This document shows positions 1 to 8,173 of a stretch of DNA of 64,000 nucleotides, piece after piece. Under the pieces are notes generated by a model. That model did no database searches. It worked only from the letters and a program-made list of their open reading frames with translations, and had not been told where the DNA came from. Position 1 is the stretch's first letter. Every line of letters starts with the position of its first letter. Source of the DNA: Betaproteobacteria bacterium (GTDB lineage Bacteria; Pseudomonadota; Gammaproteobacteria; Burkholderiales; CAIKXV01); NCBI GenBank assembly GCA_021298815.1, contig JAJTHE010000021.1:62001-126000 (forward strand), given 5' to 3'. The position numbers were made by a program, and so were the translations under genes.

Positions 1-1
1 G

Positions 2-106
2 CGGGTGGTCTATCGCGTGATCGGCGACCGGGTGGTGGTGTACCTGATCGTCGATGGCCGGCGGGACATGCAGGCGGTGCTGGCGAAGCGATTGCTGGAT
101 TCTTGA
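2..106 (+). CDS. RelE/ParE-type toxin, C-terminal end (partial)
   Basis: The window opens inside a reading frame that ends with TGA at 104-106 and gives the last 34 residues of a protein. The tail alternates hydrophobic and basic residues (RVVYRVIGDRVVVYLIVDGR, then RDMQ and a basic Leu-rich end). This is the usual final beta-strand and C-terminal helix of RelE/ParE toxins, small ribonucleases or gyrase poisons of type II toxin-antitoxin systems. The N-terminus, catalytic residues and antitoxin lie outside the window. The family call rests on this tail and on the toxin-antitoxin pair that follows. Confidence 0.5.
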   Translation, partial: RVVYRVIGDRVVVYLIVDGRRDMQAVLAKRLLDS

Positions 107-122
107 GACGGACAGAGGATCC

Positions 123-320
123 TCATTCAACCGGCTTGTGGGGGTCGGGTACGGGACCCGCTTCGTCCGGCGTCTTCACCGTGTCCGAGGCGTGGTGTTC
201 CATGTGTGTCTTCTTGCCCGGTTCCGGCGTCTTGTCGGCGCCCGGCGCTATCTCCTTGCCCTGATGCTTCTTCTCCTGCTGCACCTTCTTGTCGTGGGCG
301 ATGTTTCGTGGATCGGTCAT
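123..320 (-). CDS. small, highly charged hypothetical protein (65 aa)
   Basis: The protein has 65 residues, rich in Lys, His, Glu, Asp and Pro, with no hydrophobic segment and no cysteine. It begins MTDPRNIAHDKKVQQEKKHQ and is probably disordered. I chose this start because AAGGA lies 7 bases before the ATG (start codon at 318-320). Longer upstream starts in this frame have no such site. The composition resembles small hydrophilic stress-type proteins, but I do not recognise a named family. It faces the vapBC pair across a 140-bp divergent region and converges on the partial toxin. Confidence 0.55.
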   Translation of the reverse strand: MTDPRNIAHDKKVQQEKKHQGKEIAPGADKTPEPGKKTHMEHHASDTVKTPDEAGPVPDPHKPVE

Positions 321-390
321 GTCGATGTTCCTTGGGCGGGATGACCACGTCTCACGATGCGTGCCCGGTGCGCGCCGGTTGAATTCGTGG

Positions 391-427
391 GATATACCTT
401 GATATATGCCCAACGACTACCTAGAAT
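391..427 (+). promoter_or_regulatory. vapBC promoter with GATATA direct repeats
   Basis: A sigma70-like promoter reads TTGATA (399-404), 17-bp spacer, TAGAAT (422-427), placing transcription start near 434, about 27 bases before vapB. GATATA occurs at 391-396 and again at 401-406, one helical turn apart and overlapping the -35 box. That is where a VapB-VapC complex would repress its own operon. The promoter and repeats are visible; autoregulation is inferred from the family. Confidence 0.6.
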
Positions 428-460
428 TCAGGCATCAGACATGTCCCCGGGAGTGCGGAA

Positions 461-721
461 ATGACCCAGACCGCAAGACTCTTCATGAATGGCCGAAGCC
501 AGGCCGTGCGCCTGCCCGCCGCCTTCAGGTTCGACACCGACGAAGTCTTCATCCGGAAGGACCCCGAGACCGGCGACGTGATCCTGTCGCGCAAGCCGAC
601 GACCTGGGATGGCTTCTTCAGCGCGTTGCAGGCGGTCGATGTGCCGGCGGATTTCCTGAGCGACGCGGAACGCGCCCAGGGTAGCCAGGACCGGGATCCG
701 CTGGAGGGGTTGCCGGGGTGA
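461..721 (+). CDS. vapB: VapB-type antitoxin (AbrB/SpoVT fold)
   Basis: This 86-residue protein has an N-terminal swapped-hairpin DNA-binding domain. Its signature, NGRSQAVRLPAAFRF at residues 10-24, is the typical VapB/MazE motif for operator binding. The remainder (about 45-86) is acidic and polar, as expected for the arm that wraps and inhibits the toxin. The last codons overlap the toxin start as GTGA (718-721), so translation is probably coupled and the antitoxin is made first. The RBS (GGGAGTGCGGAA) lies just before the ATG. Confidence 0.88.
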   Translation: MTQTARLFMNGRSQAVRLPAAFRFDTDEVFIRKDPETGDVILSRKPTTWDGFFSALQAVDVPADFLSDAERAQGSQDRDPLEGLPG

Positions 722-1134
722 CGACGGTCGCCCGTTACATGCTCGACACCAACACGGTCAGCCATCTGCTCAGAAAGCACCCGGCGGTGACGCAGCGCGT
801 GGTGGCGGCACCGATCACGGCCTTGTGCATCTCCGCGATCACGCAGGGCGAGCTGCTTTTCGGTCTCGCCAGGCGCCCGGACGCCAGGGCACTCCACGAT
901 GCGGTATGGCAGTTCCTGCGCAGGGTCGACGTGCTGCCTTGGGACGCAGCGACGTCGGAGGTCTACGGACGCGCCCGGGCTGACAGTCAAAGTCAGGGCC
1001 GGGTGCTTGCGCCCATGGATCTCCTCATCGGCACGCATGCACTGAGCATCGGTGCCGTCCTGGTCACGAACGACCGCGCGTTCGCGCAACTGCCCGGGCT
1101 CTCGATCGAGGATTGGACGGAGCAGGCGCGATAG
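718..1134 (+). CDS. vapC: VapC-type toxin, PIN-domain ribonuclease
   Basis: The 138-residue protein fits a single PIN domain. The four acidic metal ligands are all present: D10 in MLDTN, E45 in TQGE, D101 in PMDLLIG and D119 in VTNDRAF. VapC toxins are Mg-dependent RNases that cut tRNA or rRNA when freed from VapB. The GTG start at 718 overlaps the vapB stop by four bases and there is no room for another RBS. All residues needed for activity are intact. The natural RNA target cannot be read from sequence. Confidence 0.9.
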   Translation: MTTVARYMLDTNTVSHLLRKHPAVTQRVVAAPITALCISAITQGELLFGLARRPDARALHDAVWQFLRRVDVLPWDAATSEVYGRARADSQSQGRVLAPMDLLIGTHALSIGAVLVTNDRAFAQLPGLSIEDWTEQAR

Positions 1135-1295
1135 GGGGGCGGCGACGGGACCATCTCCCGGCCGCTACGTCACGGTCGCGGCTCGAGCCGGCGGAGTCTT
1201 CACGTCCGTCGTCGGCTTCGCATGCCTGCGCGTCCCGGATAGACTGGCGCTTCAATGCTGCGCGCCGTGACCGACTCGAAAGGATGGGCTGACCA

Positions 1296-2219
1296 ATGGA
1301 CATGCCGCGCGACTTCATAGGCTACGGGCGAAATCCACCGGCGTTCGAATGGCCGAACGGTGCGCGTCTCGCGCTCAACATCGTCGTCAATTACGAAGAG
1401 GGCTCGGAGCGAAATCCCCTCGACGGCGATGCCCACCGGGAGGATGCGAGCGAGGCGGTGTTTCCGGTGAAGCCCGGCGAGCGCGAGATCCACCAGGAGT
1501 CCGTCTACGAGTACGGCAGCCGGGTCGGCATCTACCGGATCATCGACCTGTTCGACACGTTCCAGGTCCGCCCGACGATCTTCGCGTGCGCGCTGGCCCT
1601 CGAACGCAATCCGCCCGTGACGAAGGATTTCGTCGATCGCAACTACGACATCGTCAGTCACGGCTATCGCTGGATCACGCATGCCGGCTTCGATGAAGCC
1701 CAGGAGCGCGCGGAAATCCGCAAGGCATCGGCGTCGTTCCAGCGCACCACCGGGCAGCGCGTGGTCGGCTGGTTCAATCGCACGCCGCAGACCGTCATCA
1801 CGCGGCGCATCCTGGCCGAGGAAGGCTTCCTCTACGATTGCCAGAGCGTCAGCGACGACATCCCGTATTTCCAGGACGTGCAGGGGCGTCCTTTCCTCGT
1901 CGTGCCCTACACGATCGACTGCAACGACGGGCGCTTCTGGCGGGGCACGTTCAACAGCGGACGCGATTTCGAAACCTATTGCATCGACTCGTTCGACACG
2001 CTCTACCGCGAAAGCGCGCGCACGCCGCGCATGATGTCGGTCGGCCTGCATCCGAAGATCATCGGACGCCCGGGTCGGATCGGCGGTCTCGAGCGCTTCC
2101 TGGAGCACGTGCGCAGGCATCCGGACGTGTGGGTCTGCTCGCGCACCGACATCGCGCGTTTCTGGGCCGGGCGCTTCGCGCCGCCGGGCACATGGAACTG
2201 GCCCGTGTCCGGACCATGA
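1296..2219 (+). CDS. PuuE-like polysaccharide deacetylase family protein (allantoinase-like)
   Basis: The 307-residue protein matches the PuuE branch of the NodB/polysaccharide deacetylase superfamily. Recognisable blocks are RDFIGYGRNPP at the N-terminus, NYEEGSE near residue 31, the ESVYEYGSRVG block, SHGYRWI in mid-protein and VGLHPKIIGRPGRIGG near the C-terminus. PuuE proteins are metal-independent allantoinases. Other members act on cyclic amides or N-acyl compounds, so the substrate here is open. AAGGAT at 1280-1285 precedes the ATG. No other purine-degradation gene lies nearby. The next gene is the convergent Bug receptor B1, which suggests a carboxylate-linked role rather than cell-wall deacetylation. 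Confidence 0.82.
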   Translation: MDMPRDFIGYGRNPPAFEWPNGARLALNIVVNYEEGSERNPLDGDAHREDASEAVFPVKPGEREIHQESVYEYGSRVGIYRIIDLFDTFQVRPTIFACALALERNPPVTKDFVDRNYDIVSHGYRWITHAGFDEAQERAEIRKASASFQRTTGQRVVGWFNRTPQTVITRRILAEEGFLYDCQSVSDDIPYFQDVQGRPFLVVPYTIDCNDGRFWRGTFNSGRDFETYCIDSFDTLYRESARTPRMMSVGLHPKIIGRPGRIGGLERFLEHVRRHPDVWVCSRTDIARFWAGRFAPPGTWNWPVSGP

Positions 2220-2261
2220 GTGGACGCGTGGTCCACCTCGGACCTGCATGGAGCGTCGCCG

Positions 2262-3224
2262 CTACTGAAGCTTGATCCCTGCTTCCTTGATCACGCGCGC
2301 CCAGCGCGCCCGGTCGGCCTCCTGGAAAGCCTCGAACTCCGCGCGGCTGTTGCCGATCGGCACGCCACCCATGTCGAAGATCTGCTTGCGGATCTCCGGC
2401 GTCTGCGTGATGCGGACCATTTCCCTGTTCAACTGGTTCAGGATGTCGTCCGGTGTGCGTGCCGGTGCCCAGAACCCGTACCACGAGCCGGTGACCATGT
2501 CGGGGACGTTGGACTCCGCGAAGGTTGGAACGTCCGGCAACGAAGGCAGCCGCTTGGCGGAGGTGACACCGACGGCGCGCAGCCGACCCTCGGTGAGGAA
2601 CCCGGTCACTGCACCGAGGCTGTTGAACATCAATTGGACCTCGCCTGCGACCAGGTCGGCGAGCGCCTGCCCCTGCCCCTTGTAGGGCACATGATTCATG
2701 TTGGTGCCCGTGTTGACCCGGAACAGCTCGAACGTCAGTTGCGATGCGGAGCCGAGGCCCGCGGAGGCATAGCTGAGTTCGCCGGGCCGTGCCTTGGCGA
2801 GCTTGACCACGTCGCTGATGCGCTTGACGGGCAGTGTCCGGCTGACCGTCAGCAGGAAGGGCGCCGAGAAGATCACGGTGATCGGCTTGAAGTCCTTCAT
2901 CGGGTCGTAGCTCATCTTCGGAAACAGGCTCGGCAGCAGGGCCTGCGTCGAGGCGCTGGCGAGCAGCGTGTAGCCGTCCGGTGGGCTGTTGGCGACCATC
3001 TGCCCGGCGATCTGCGTCGTCGCGCCGGCCCGGTTCTCGATGATGACCGGCTGGCCCCAGGATTCCGAGAGCTTCTGGCTGATCATCCGCGCGCTGATGT
3101 CGGTGGGACCGCCGGGCACGAAGCCGACGATCACGCGGATGGGCTTGGACGGAAACGACTGCGCCAGCGCGACCGGTGCGACGAGGAGCAGGAGGGCAGC
3201 AGGAACGCTCAGGCTGGACGACAT
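2262..3224 (-). CDS. Bug/TctC tripartite tricarboxylate transporter receptor, B1
   Basis: The 320-residue precursor has a Sec signal peptide (MSSSLSVPAALLLLVAPVAL, cleavage likely after ALA at residue 21). Bug proteins are Venus-flytrap periplasmic receptors that deliver a carboxylated ligand to a TctA/TctB channel. The first ligand loop reads GFVPGGPTD and the second HVPYKG near residue 170. The C-terminus carries the RWARVIKEAGIK signature. GGGAGAG stands 4 bases before the ATG. The gene stands alone: it converges on the deacetylase and diverges from the TauD operon, so its enzyme partner is unclear. Ligand unknown. Confidence 0.93.
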   Translation of the reverse strand: MSSSLSVPAALLLLVAPVALAQSFPSKPIRVIVGFVPGGPTDISARMISQKLSESWGQPVIIENRAGATTQIAGQMVANSPPDGYTLLASASTQALLPSLFPKMSYDPMKDFKPITVIFSAPFLLTVSRTLPVKRISDVVKLAKARPGELSYASAGLGSASQLTFELFRVNTGTNMNHVPYKGQGQALADLVAGEVQLMFNSLGAVTGFLTEGRLRAVGVTSAKRLPSLPDVPTFAESNVPDMVTGSWYGFWAPARTPDDILNQLNREMVRITQTPEIRKQIFDMGGVPIGNSRAEFEAFQEADRARWARVIKEAGIKLQ

Positions 3225-3447
3225 CAGACTCTCCCAATGAAGACGCCGAGCGAGTCGCTCGACGATGCCAACCCATTCGAAGCAATCAGCGTACCACGCT
3301 GGCCGATGCACGCGGCCCACCGCAGGACGCCCCGGCGCGTGTGCTAAGCTTTTCCCCGGACAGGTAAGACCCTCGGTGGCGTGAAGCCTGCGGAGCGACG
3401 GTCTGTTCGGTGACGGACACGATTCTTCCCATGTTCTGGAGACGCCG

Positions 3448-4323
3448 GTGAAGCCCGTTTTCACTCCCCTGCACCCGTTGTTCGTTGCAGAAGTTTCCGC
3501 GATCGATCTCATGCAGCTGCACGATCCCGGAACCCTGGCCCTGTTGCGTGCCGGAATGGACCAGCATGGCGTGCTCGTGTTCCACGACCAGACGTTCACG
3601 GACGCCGGGCAGCTCGCCTTCGCGCAACGCTTCGACGGTGCGCTGCATACGAAGACCGGCGCGGCCGCGGTGAGACCCAACCGGTTGAAGTACGAGGGGC
3701 TTTCCGACATCTCGAACGTCGATGAAGATGGCAAGCTCCTGCACAGTGAAGACCGGCGCAGGATGTATGCGCTGGGCAATCGGCTGTGGCACACCGACGC
3801 ATCGTTCCAGGATCCGGCCGGTCGGTATTCGATGCTGTCTGCGCGCGTCGTGCCGCCTGCCGAGGCCGACACCGAGTTCGCCGACATGCGGGCGGCTTAC
3901 GACGCGCTGGATGTGGCGACCCAGAAACGGATCGAGTCGCTGCACGTGCACCATTCGATCGCCCATTCGCGCCAGACGCTCGGCTTCGAGTTCTCCAACG
4001 AGGAACTGGACAAGCTGAGGGGTGCCGTCCATCCGCTGGTGCGAACGAACCCGCGCACCGGCCGGCGTTCACTCTATCTCGCGGCTCACGCCACGCGCAT
4101 CATGGAGATGCCGGTGCCCGAAGGCCGGTTGCTGCTGCGCGACCTGATGGACCACGCCACCGAGCGGCGGTTCGTGCATGCGCATTCCTGGCGTGCCGGA
4201 GACCTCGTGATCTGGGACAACCTTGCCACCATGCACCGTGGCCGACCCTACGAAGACGGCGTGCACCGCCGGGAGCTGCGGCGGGTGACCACGCTCGACA
4301 TCGAGGGGGCGCCGGCAGCATGA
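3448..4323 (+). CDS. TauD/TfdA-family Fe(II)/2-oxoglutarate dioxygenase
   Basis: The 291-residue protein is of normal length for the TauD/TfdA family, which hydroxylates sulfonates, phenoxyacids and related acids using Fe(II), O2 and 2-oxoglutarate. The facial triad is visible: H115 and D117 in LWHTDASF and H263 in TMHRGRPY. The C-terminal RRELRR segment supplies the 2-oxoglutarate-binding arginine. The GTG start at 3448 has GGAG eight bases upstream. It is the first gene of an operon: its stop overlaps the next start as ATGA, followed by two binding proteins and a lactonase. The substrate is probably what those binding proteins capture. Confidence 0.88.
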   Translation: MKPVFTPLHPLFVAEVSAIDLMQLHDPGTLALLRAGMDQHGVLVFHDQTFTDAGQLAFAQRFDGALHTKTGAAAVRPNRLKYEGLSDISNVDEDGKLLHSEDRRRMYALGNRLWHTDASFQDPAGRYSMLSARVVPPAEADTEFADMRAAYDALDVATQKRIESLHVHHSIAHSRQTLGFEFSNEELDKLRGAVHPLVRTNPRTGRRSLYLAAHATRIMEMPVPEGRLLLRDLMDHATERRFVHAHSWRAGDLVIWDNLATMHRGRPYEDGVHRRELRRVTTLDIEGAPAA

Positions 4324-5258
4324 CAGGCGCGTCGATGACGGATCAGGCGAGCCGCGTGAAGCTCGCGGTGCCCTTCCGGGTACCGTTCTACGCGCCCTTC
4401 TATGCGGCCCTGGCGACCGGCGCCTTCAGGCGTCATGGCCTCGACGTCAGCATGGACGTCGTGGGCAGCGGCCAGGCCGTCGTCGATGCGCTGCGCTCGG
4501 GCGCGGCGGATGCCGGCTGGGGAGGTCCGGCGCGCGTGATGCACGAGATCGACGCGGACAGCGGCTGTTCGCTGCGCACGTTCTGTTCGGTCGTCAGGCG
4601 CGATCCGTTCCTGCTGCTCGGGCGGGCGCCCCGGCCAGGGTTCCGGCTCCAGGATCTCGTCGATTTCAGGCTGGGCAGTACGTCGGAAGCGCCCACGCCC
4701 TGGCTCTGCCTGCAGGACGACCTCCAGCGCCTCGGTGTCGACCCGGACAAGGTGGTGCGCATCGCCGGCAACACCATGCAGCAGAACTCGGATGCCCTCG
4801 TCAGCGGCGAGATCGACGTGGCGCAGGTCTTCGAGCCCTACGCCGCCCTGCTGGAAGCGCATCACGGCTGTGCGGTGTGGGCCACCGCAGCCGATCGCGG
4901 CGATACTGCATACACCGCCTTCATCGCGACCGCGGAACGCATCGCGCAGCGCCGGCAGGACTTCGTGCGCCTGTGCCGGGGCATGTCCGACACGCTGGCC
5001 TGGATCCAGACCAGCGGGCCGGGCGCGCTGGCCGAGGCGGTCGCCCCGACCTATGCCGACCTCGACCCGGCGATCCTGAGGCGCGTGATCGACCGGTATT
5101 TCGGGCTGGGCATCTGGGCGACGTCGATACGCATGTCCGAGGAGTCGTTCGAGCGGCTGGCGCAGGCGCTGCTGTCGGCCAGCTCGGTGCACGCCATGCC
5201 GGAGTACGGCGCATGCGTCGATGCGACGCTGGCTGAAGATGCATTGAAGGCTCCGTAG
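4320..5258 (+). CDS. NMT1/SsuA-like ABC substrate-binding protein without signal peptide (copy 1)
   Basis: The 312-residue protein has the type-II periplasmic binding fold of the NMT1/THI5/SsuA group: FYAPFYAALATG at the N-terminus, AGWGGPARV near residue 65, SEAPTPWLCLQDDL in the middle and AQVFEPYAALLE. These receptors usually bind thiamine precursors, sulfonates or similar compounds for an ABC importer. There is no signal peptide and no lipobox. The start overlaps the dioxygenase stop (ATGA), and a second ATG at 4335 would not add one. No ABC permease or ATPase lies in the window. It may instead be a cytoplasmic binding or THI5-like protein. Confidence 0.78.
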   Translation: MTGASMTDQASRVKLAVPFRVPFYAPFYAALATGAFRRHGLDVSMDVVGSGQAVVDALRSGAADAGWGGPARVMHEIDADSGCSLRTFCSVVRRDPFLLLGRAPRPGFRLQDLVDFRLGSTSEAPTPWLCLQDDLQRLGVDPDKVVRIAGNTMQQNSDALVSGEIDVAQVFEPYAALLEAHHGCAVWATAADRGDTAYTAFIATAERIAQRRQDFVRLCRGMSDTLAWIQTSGPGALAEAVAPTYADLDPAILRRVIDRYFGLGIWATSIRMSEESFERLAQALLSASSVHAMPEYGACVDATLAEDALKAP

Positions 5259-5269
5259 AGGCGAGACGC

Positions 5270-6190
5270 ATGCGACTGACCCTGCTCGAGAACTTCCGAT
5301 CGATGTTCTACGCACCGTTCTACGCGAACACGGTGCTCGGATCCTACGAGGCGGAAGGCCTGGACGTGGAGGTCAGGATGACCCCGCAACTGGGCAAGAC
5401 GCTCGACGCGGTGGTTGCGGGCGAGGCGGAGATGTCCTGGGGCGGGCCGATGCGCCTGCTGTACGCGCTCGATGCGAATCCGAAGTCGGGCGCGGTCGCC
5501 TTCTGCGAGATCGTCGGACGCGAACCGACGCTGCTCGTCGGGCGGACCCCGAATGCCGGATTCCGCATGGGCGACCTGGCGGGGAAGACCGTCGCGATCT
5601 TCACCGAAGCGCCGACGCCGTGGATCTGCCTGCAGCACGACCTGCGCCTTGCCGGCGTCGACCCCGCTTCCATCCGTCGTTCGCCGGCCGGCACCATGGA
5701 AGAGAACGCCGCCCTGCTGCGTGCCGGGAAGGTCGAAGCCATCCAGGTCTTCGAGCCCATGGCCCAGCAACTGATCGATGAGGGTGCGGGACACCTTTGG
5801 TACGCCGCCGCCGACCGCGGTCCGACATCCTTCACGACGCTGTTCACGACCCGGCAGTACATCGAGCGCAACCCGGAAGCGGTGCTGCGCATGACGCGCG
5901 CGATGTACCGCACGCTGAAGTGGATCCACGCACACGATGGGCGAGAACTCGCGCAAGTGGTCGCGGACTACCTGCCCGAGATCCCGCAGGCGACGCTGGC
6001 CGCATGCTGCAACGCGTACAAGGCACTCGGGCTGTGGAGCCTCTCCCCCGTGGTGGATCCGGCCGGCTTCGAATGGAAGCGCGATGCGATGTTCCATGGC
6101 GGCGAGATCCATACGCGCCTGGCCTACGAAGCATGCATCGATCCGAGCTTCGCGGCGCAGGCCGTGCGCGACGATCCCCCATCGATCTGA
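5270..6190 (+). CDS. NMT1/SsuA-like substrate-binding protein without signal peptide (copy 2)
   Basis: This 306-residue protein is a clear tandem paralogue of the gene before it. FYAPFYAN, SWGGPMR, EAPTPWICLQHDL and QVFEPMAQQL align one-to-one, but the rest has diverged well beyond a recent duplication. It too starts directly with the first beta strand (MRLTLLENF) and has no export signal. The gap to copy 1 is 11 bp, so the two are co-transcribed and perhaps form a heterodimer or bind related ligands. The lactonase follows 40 bp downstream. The missing transporter and signal peptides are the odd points. Confidence 0.78.
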   Translation: MRLTLLENFRSMFYAPFYANTVLGSYEAEGLDVEVRMTPQLGKTLDAVVAGEAEMSWGGPMRLLYALDANPKSGAVAFCEIVGREPTLLVGRTPNAGFRMGDLAGKTVAIFTEAPTPWICLQHDLRLAGVDPASIRRSPAGTMEENAALLRAGKVEAIQVFEPMAQQLIDEGAGHLWYAAADRGPTSFTTLFTTRQYIERNPEAVLRMTRAMYRTLKWIHAHDGRELAQVVADYLPEIPQATLAACCNAYKALGLWSLSPVVDPAGFEWKRDAMFHGGEIHTRLAYEACIDPSFAAQAVRDDPPSI

Positions 6191-6230
6191 CGGCGAACGC
6201 CGATGCAGGCCGCAACGAACAGGAGTTGCC

Positions 6231-7103
6231 ATGGTTGAGATCACCTGCGTGTACGAGGGCAAGGACGTGCTGGGCGAGGGGCCGATCTGGAACGAGGACG
6301 AAGGCGCGCTCTACTGGTGCGACAACATCCGTTCGCTCGTGTATCGGCACGAACCAGTCACCGGTGCGACCCGCGTCTGGCAGATGAAGGAAGAGATCGG
6401 GTCGCTCGTGTTCCGGCAGAAGGGCGGGATCGTCGCCGGCATGAAGTCCGGCTTCTGCTTCGTCGATCTCGAGAAGGAAGAGGTACGACACATCGTCACC
6501 GCCGAGCCGGGGACCGACAACTGCCTTAATGACGGCAAGTGCGATCGCCGCGGGCGCTACTGGTGCGGAACCATCAACCGCGACCTGAAGACGGCGAACG
6601 GCGGGTTGTATCGCCTCGACGCAGATCTTTCCTGCCACAAGATGGAAAGCGGCATCATCGCGTCGAACGGCATGGCGTTCAGCCCTGACGACCGGACGCT
6701 CTACTTCTGCGACTCGCGGCAGGACACGGTGTGGGCCTACGACCTCGACATCGACTCGGGGGCCATCAGCAATCGGCGGGTATTCATTTCGACGAAGGAT
6801 GTCCCGGATCGTGTCGACGGCGCGACCGTGGACGCCGAGGGCAACTACTGGTGCGCGCATATCCATGGGTGGCACGTGGTCTGCTACGACCCTGCCGGCC
6901 GCGAGATCCGGCGCATCAAGCTGCCGGTTCAGCACCCGACGATGTGCACATTCGGAGGGCCCGGTTACGACGTGATGTACGTCACCTCCGGCACGCGCTT
7001 CCTCGACCCCGGGGAAAGCGCGAACCAGCCGCTGGCGGGGGCACTGTTCGCGATCCGCGGACTGGGGGTCAAGGGGCTGCCCGAGCCGAAGTTCGCGGGA
7101 TGA
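6231..7103 (+). CDS. SMP-30/gluconolactonase/LRE-family lactonase
   Basis: The 290-residue protein is a six-bladed beta-propeller of the SMP-30 family, metal-dependent hydrolases of sugar lactones and similar esters. The metal ligands are in place: E16 in GEGPIWNE, the Asn of NDGKCDRRGRYWCG, the Asn of SNGMAFSPDD and the Asp of VDGATVDAEG. I took the ATG at 6231 because AGGAG lies 6 bases upstream; the frame is open further back but lies within the preceding gene. It ends the TauD-NMT1-NMT1 operon, so it may open a lactone or ester made from the dioxygenase product. Confidence 0.88.
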   Translation: MVEITCVYEGKDVLGEGPIWNEDEGALYWCDNIRSLVYRHEPVTGATRVWQMKEEIGSLVFRQKGGIVAGMKSGFCFVDLEKEEVRHIVTAEPGTDNCLNDGKCDRRGRYWCGTINRDLKTANGGLYRLDADLSCHKMESGIIASNGMAFSPDDRTLYFCDSRQDTVWAYDLDIDSGAISNRRVFISTKDVPDRVDGATVDAEGNYWCAHIHGWHVVCYDPAGREIRRIKLPVQHPTMCTFGGPGYDVMYVTSGTRFLDPGESANQPLAGALFAIRGLGVKGLPEPKFAG

Positions 7104-7281
7104 GCCTGGCGTGGACGGCCGCAGCGCGTCGCTTGCTGCATTCGGCCACCATCCTTCCTGCGGCTTGACCTCCGCCGGCGCCAACGCCTTGCCGTACCGC
7201 TGCTACTCGTCCCGTATCTGCGCCGCGAACTGACCGGCATCCGGGACTATCGGCAGGCGGTATTCAAGCCCCTGGAGGTGG

Positions 7282-8160
7282 TCAATTTGCCCGATTGTGC
7301 AATCGCGACTGTTCGCGCTCGTCGTCCGACATCTGGTCCATCTTGCGTTCGAGCCAGGGCGTCGATCGCACCATCGCGTAACGGGCTCCGCCGGCGTCCG
7401 GAGCCATGGCGAATCGCTCGCCGCGCCTCGCATGGACGACATCCCCAGCCGCAAGCGTGCGCCGTTCGTCGCCCAGCTGCACGAGCGCACGGCCTCGGAG
7501 GACGATCGCAAAGATCTCATGGGCTGCGGGCGTTACCGGTCCTAGGCCTGCCCCCGCCTCGGGCGGTGCGTCGATGAAACCGAACGCCATGCGCTGCCCA
7601 TGGTTCCACGTCTCGCGCGTCGATGACGGCACCGGTGCATCGAAGCCGTCGATCATGCGTTGGTAGCAATCGTCGATGCCGTCGATGATGATCTGTGATT
7701 CGCCTTTCTCGCGGTGCCGTGTCGCCTCGTCGCCGCGCTTGCCCAGGGCCGCACCACCCTTGGCGTGCAGCGCATTGATCTCTGCGATCGACAGCGCCTT
7801 CTCGGGTACGCGCTCGTCGACTGCGAGCCCGACCACGGTCCAGGTCTTGTCCTTGATGTAGAGATACTCGAGGTCTGCATCCTCGGCTGCACGCATCGAG
7901 TGCCGCGCGAAGGCGGGGGCATGCACGAAAGTCCCTGGGCCGACGATCCGGCGATCCTTGCCGACGACAGCGTTGAGCTTTCCGGCCGTGGGGAAGATGA
8001 GGAGCTCGTTCGGATGGTAGTGCAGCTCGGACCCGGTGCCGGCAGGCTTGGTGACGAGGCAGAACCAGATGTAGTCGCCTTCGATGACCGGCCCGCGGGA
8101 GGTGGAGAGATCGGGCACCAGGTACTGTGCCTCGATCGACTCGAATCGGTGGAATGCCAT
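7282..8160 (-). CDS. bicupin protein, copy 1
   Basis: The 292-residue protein carries two cupin barrels. The first has SELHYHPNELLIFPTAGKL at about residues 44-62 with GTFVHAPAFARHSM behind it. The second, around residues 212-265, has HEIFAIVLRGRALVQL and GDVVHARRGERF but lacks the two-His metal motif, so only the first domain looks able to hold a metal. Cupins of this form occur as dioxygenases, isomerases or ligand sensors; the reaction cannot be assigned. It lies 13 bp behind truncated B2. The homologue at 50.5 kb also follows a Bug gene, which supports a link with Bug-dependent substrates. Confidence 0.78.
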   Translation of the reverse strand: MAFHRFESIEAQYLVPDLSTSRGPVIEGDYIWFCLVTKPAGTGSELHYHPNELLIFPTAGKLNAVVGKDRRIVGPGTFVHAPAFARHSMRAAEDADLEYLYIKDKTWTVVGLAVDERVPEKALSIAEINALHAKGGAALGKRGDEATRHREKGESQIIIDGIDDCYQRMIDGFDAPVPSSTRETWNHGQRMAFGFIDAPPEAGAGLGPVTPAAHEIFAIVLRGRALVQLGDERRTLAAGDVVHARRGERFAMAPDAGGARYAMVRSTPWLERKMDQMSDDEREQSRLHNRAN

Positions 8161-8173
8161 CTCTTCTCCTTGA

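Noticed and set aside
7203..7262. Short minus-strand stretch reading PDAGQFAAQIRDE, resembling a Bug C-terminus
   Set aside because: Only about a dozen residues fit and nothing before them matches. That is too little to claim another receptor remnant.
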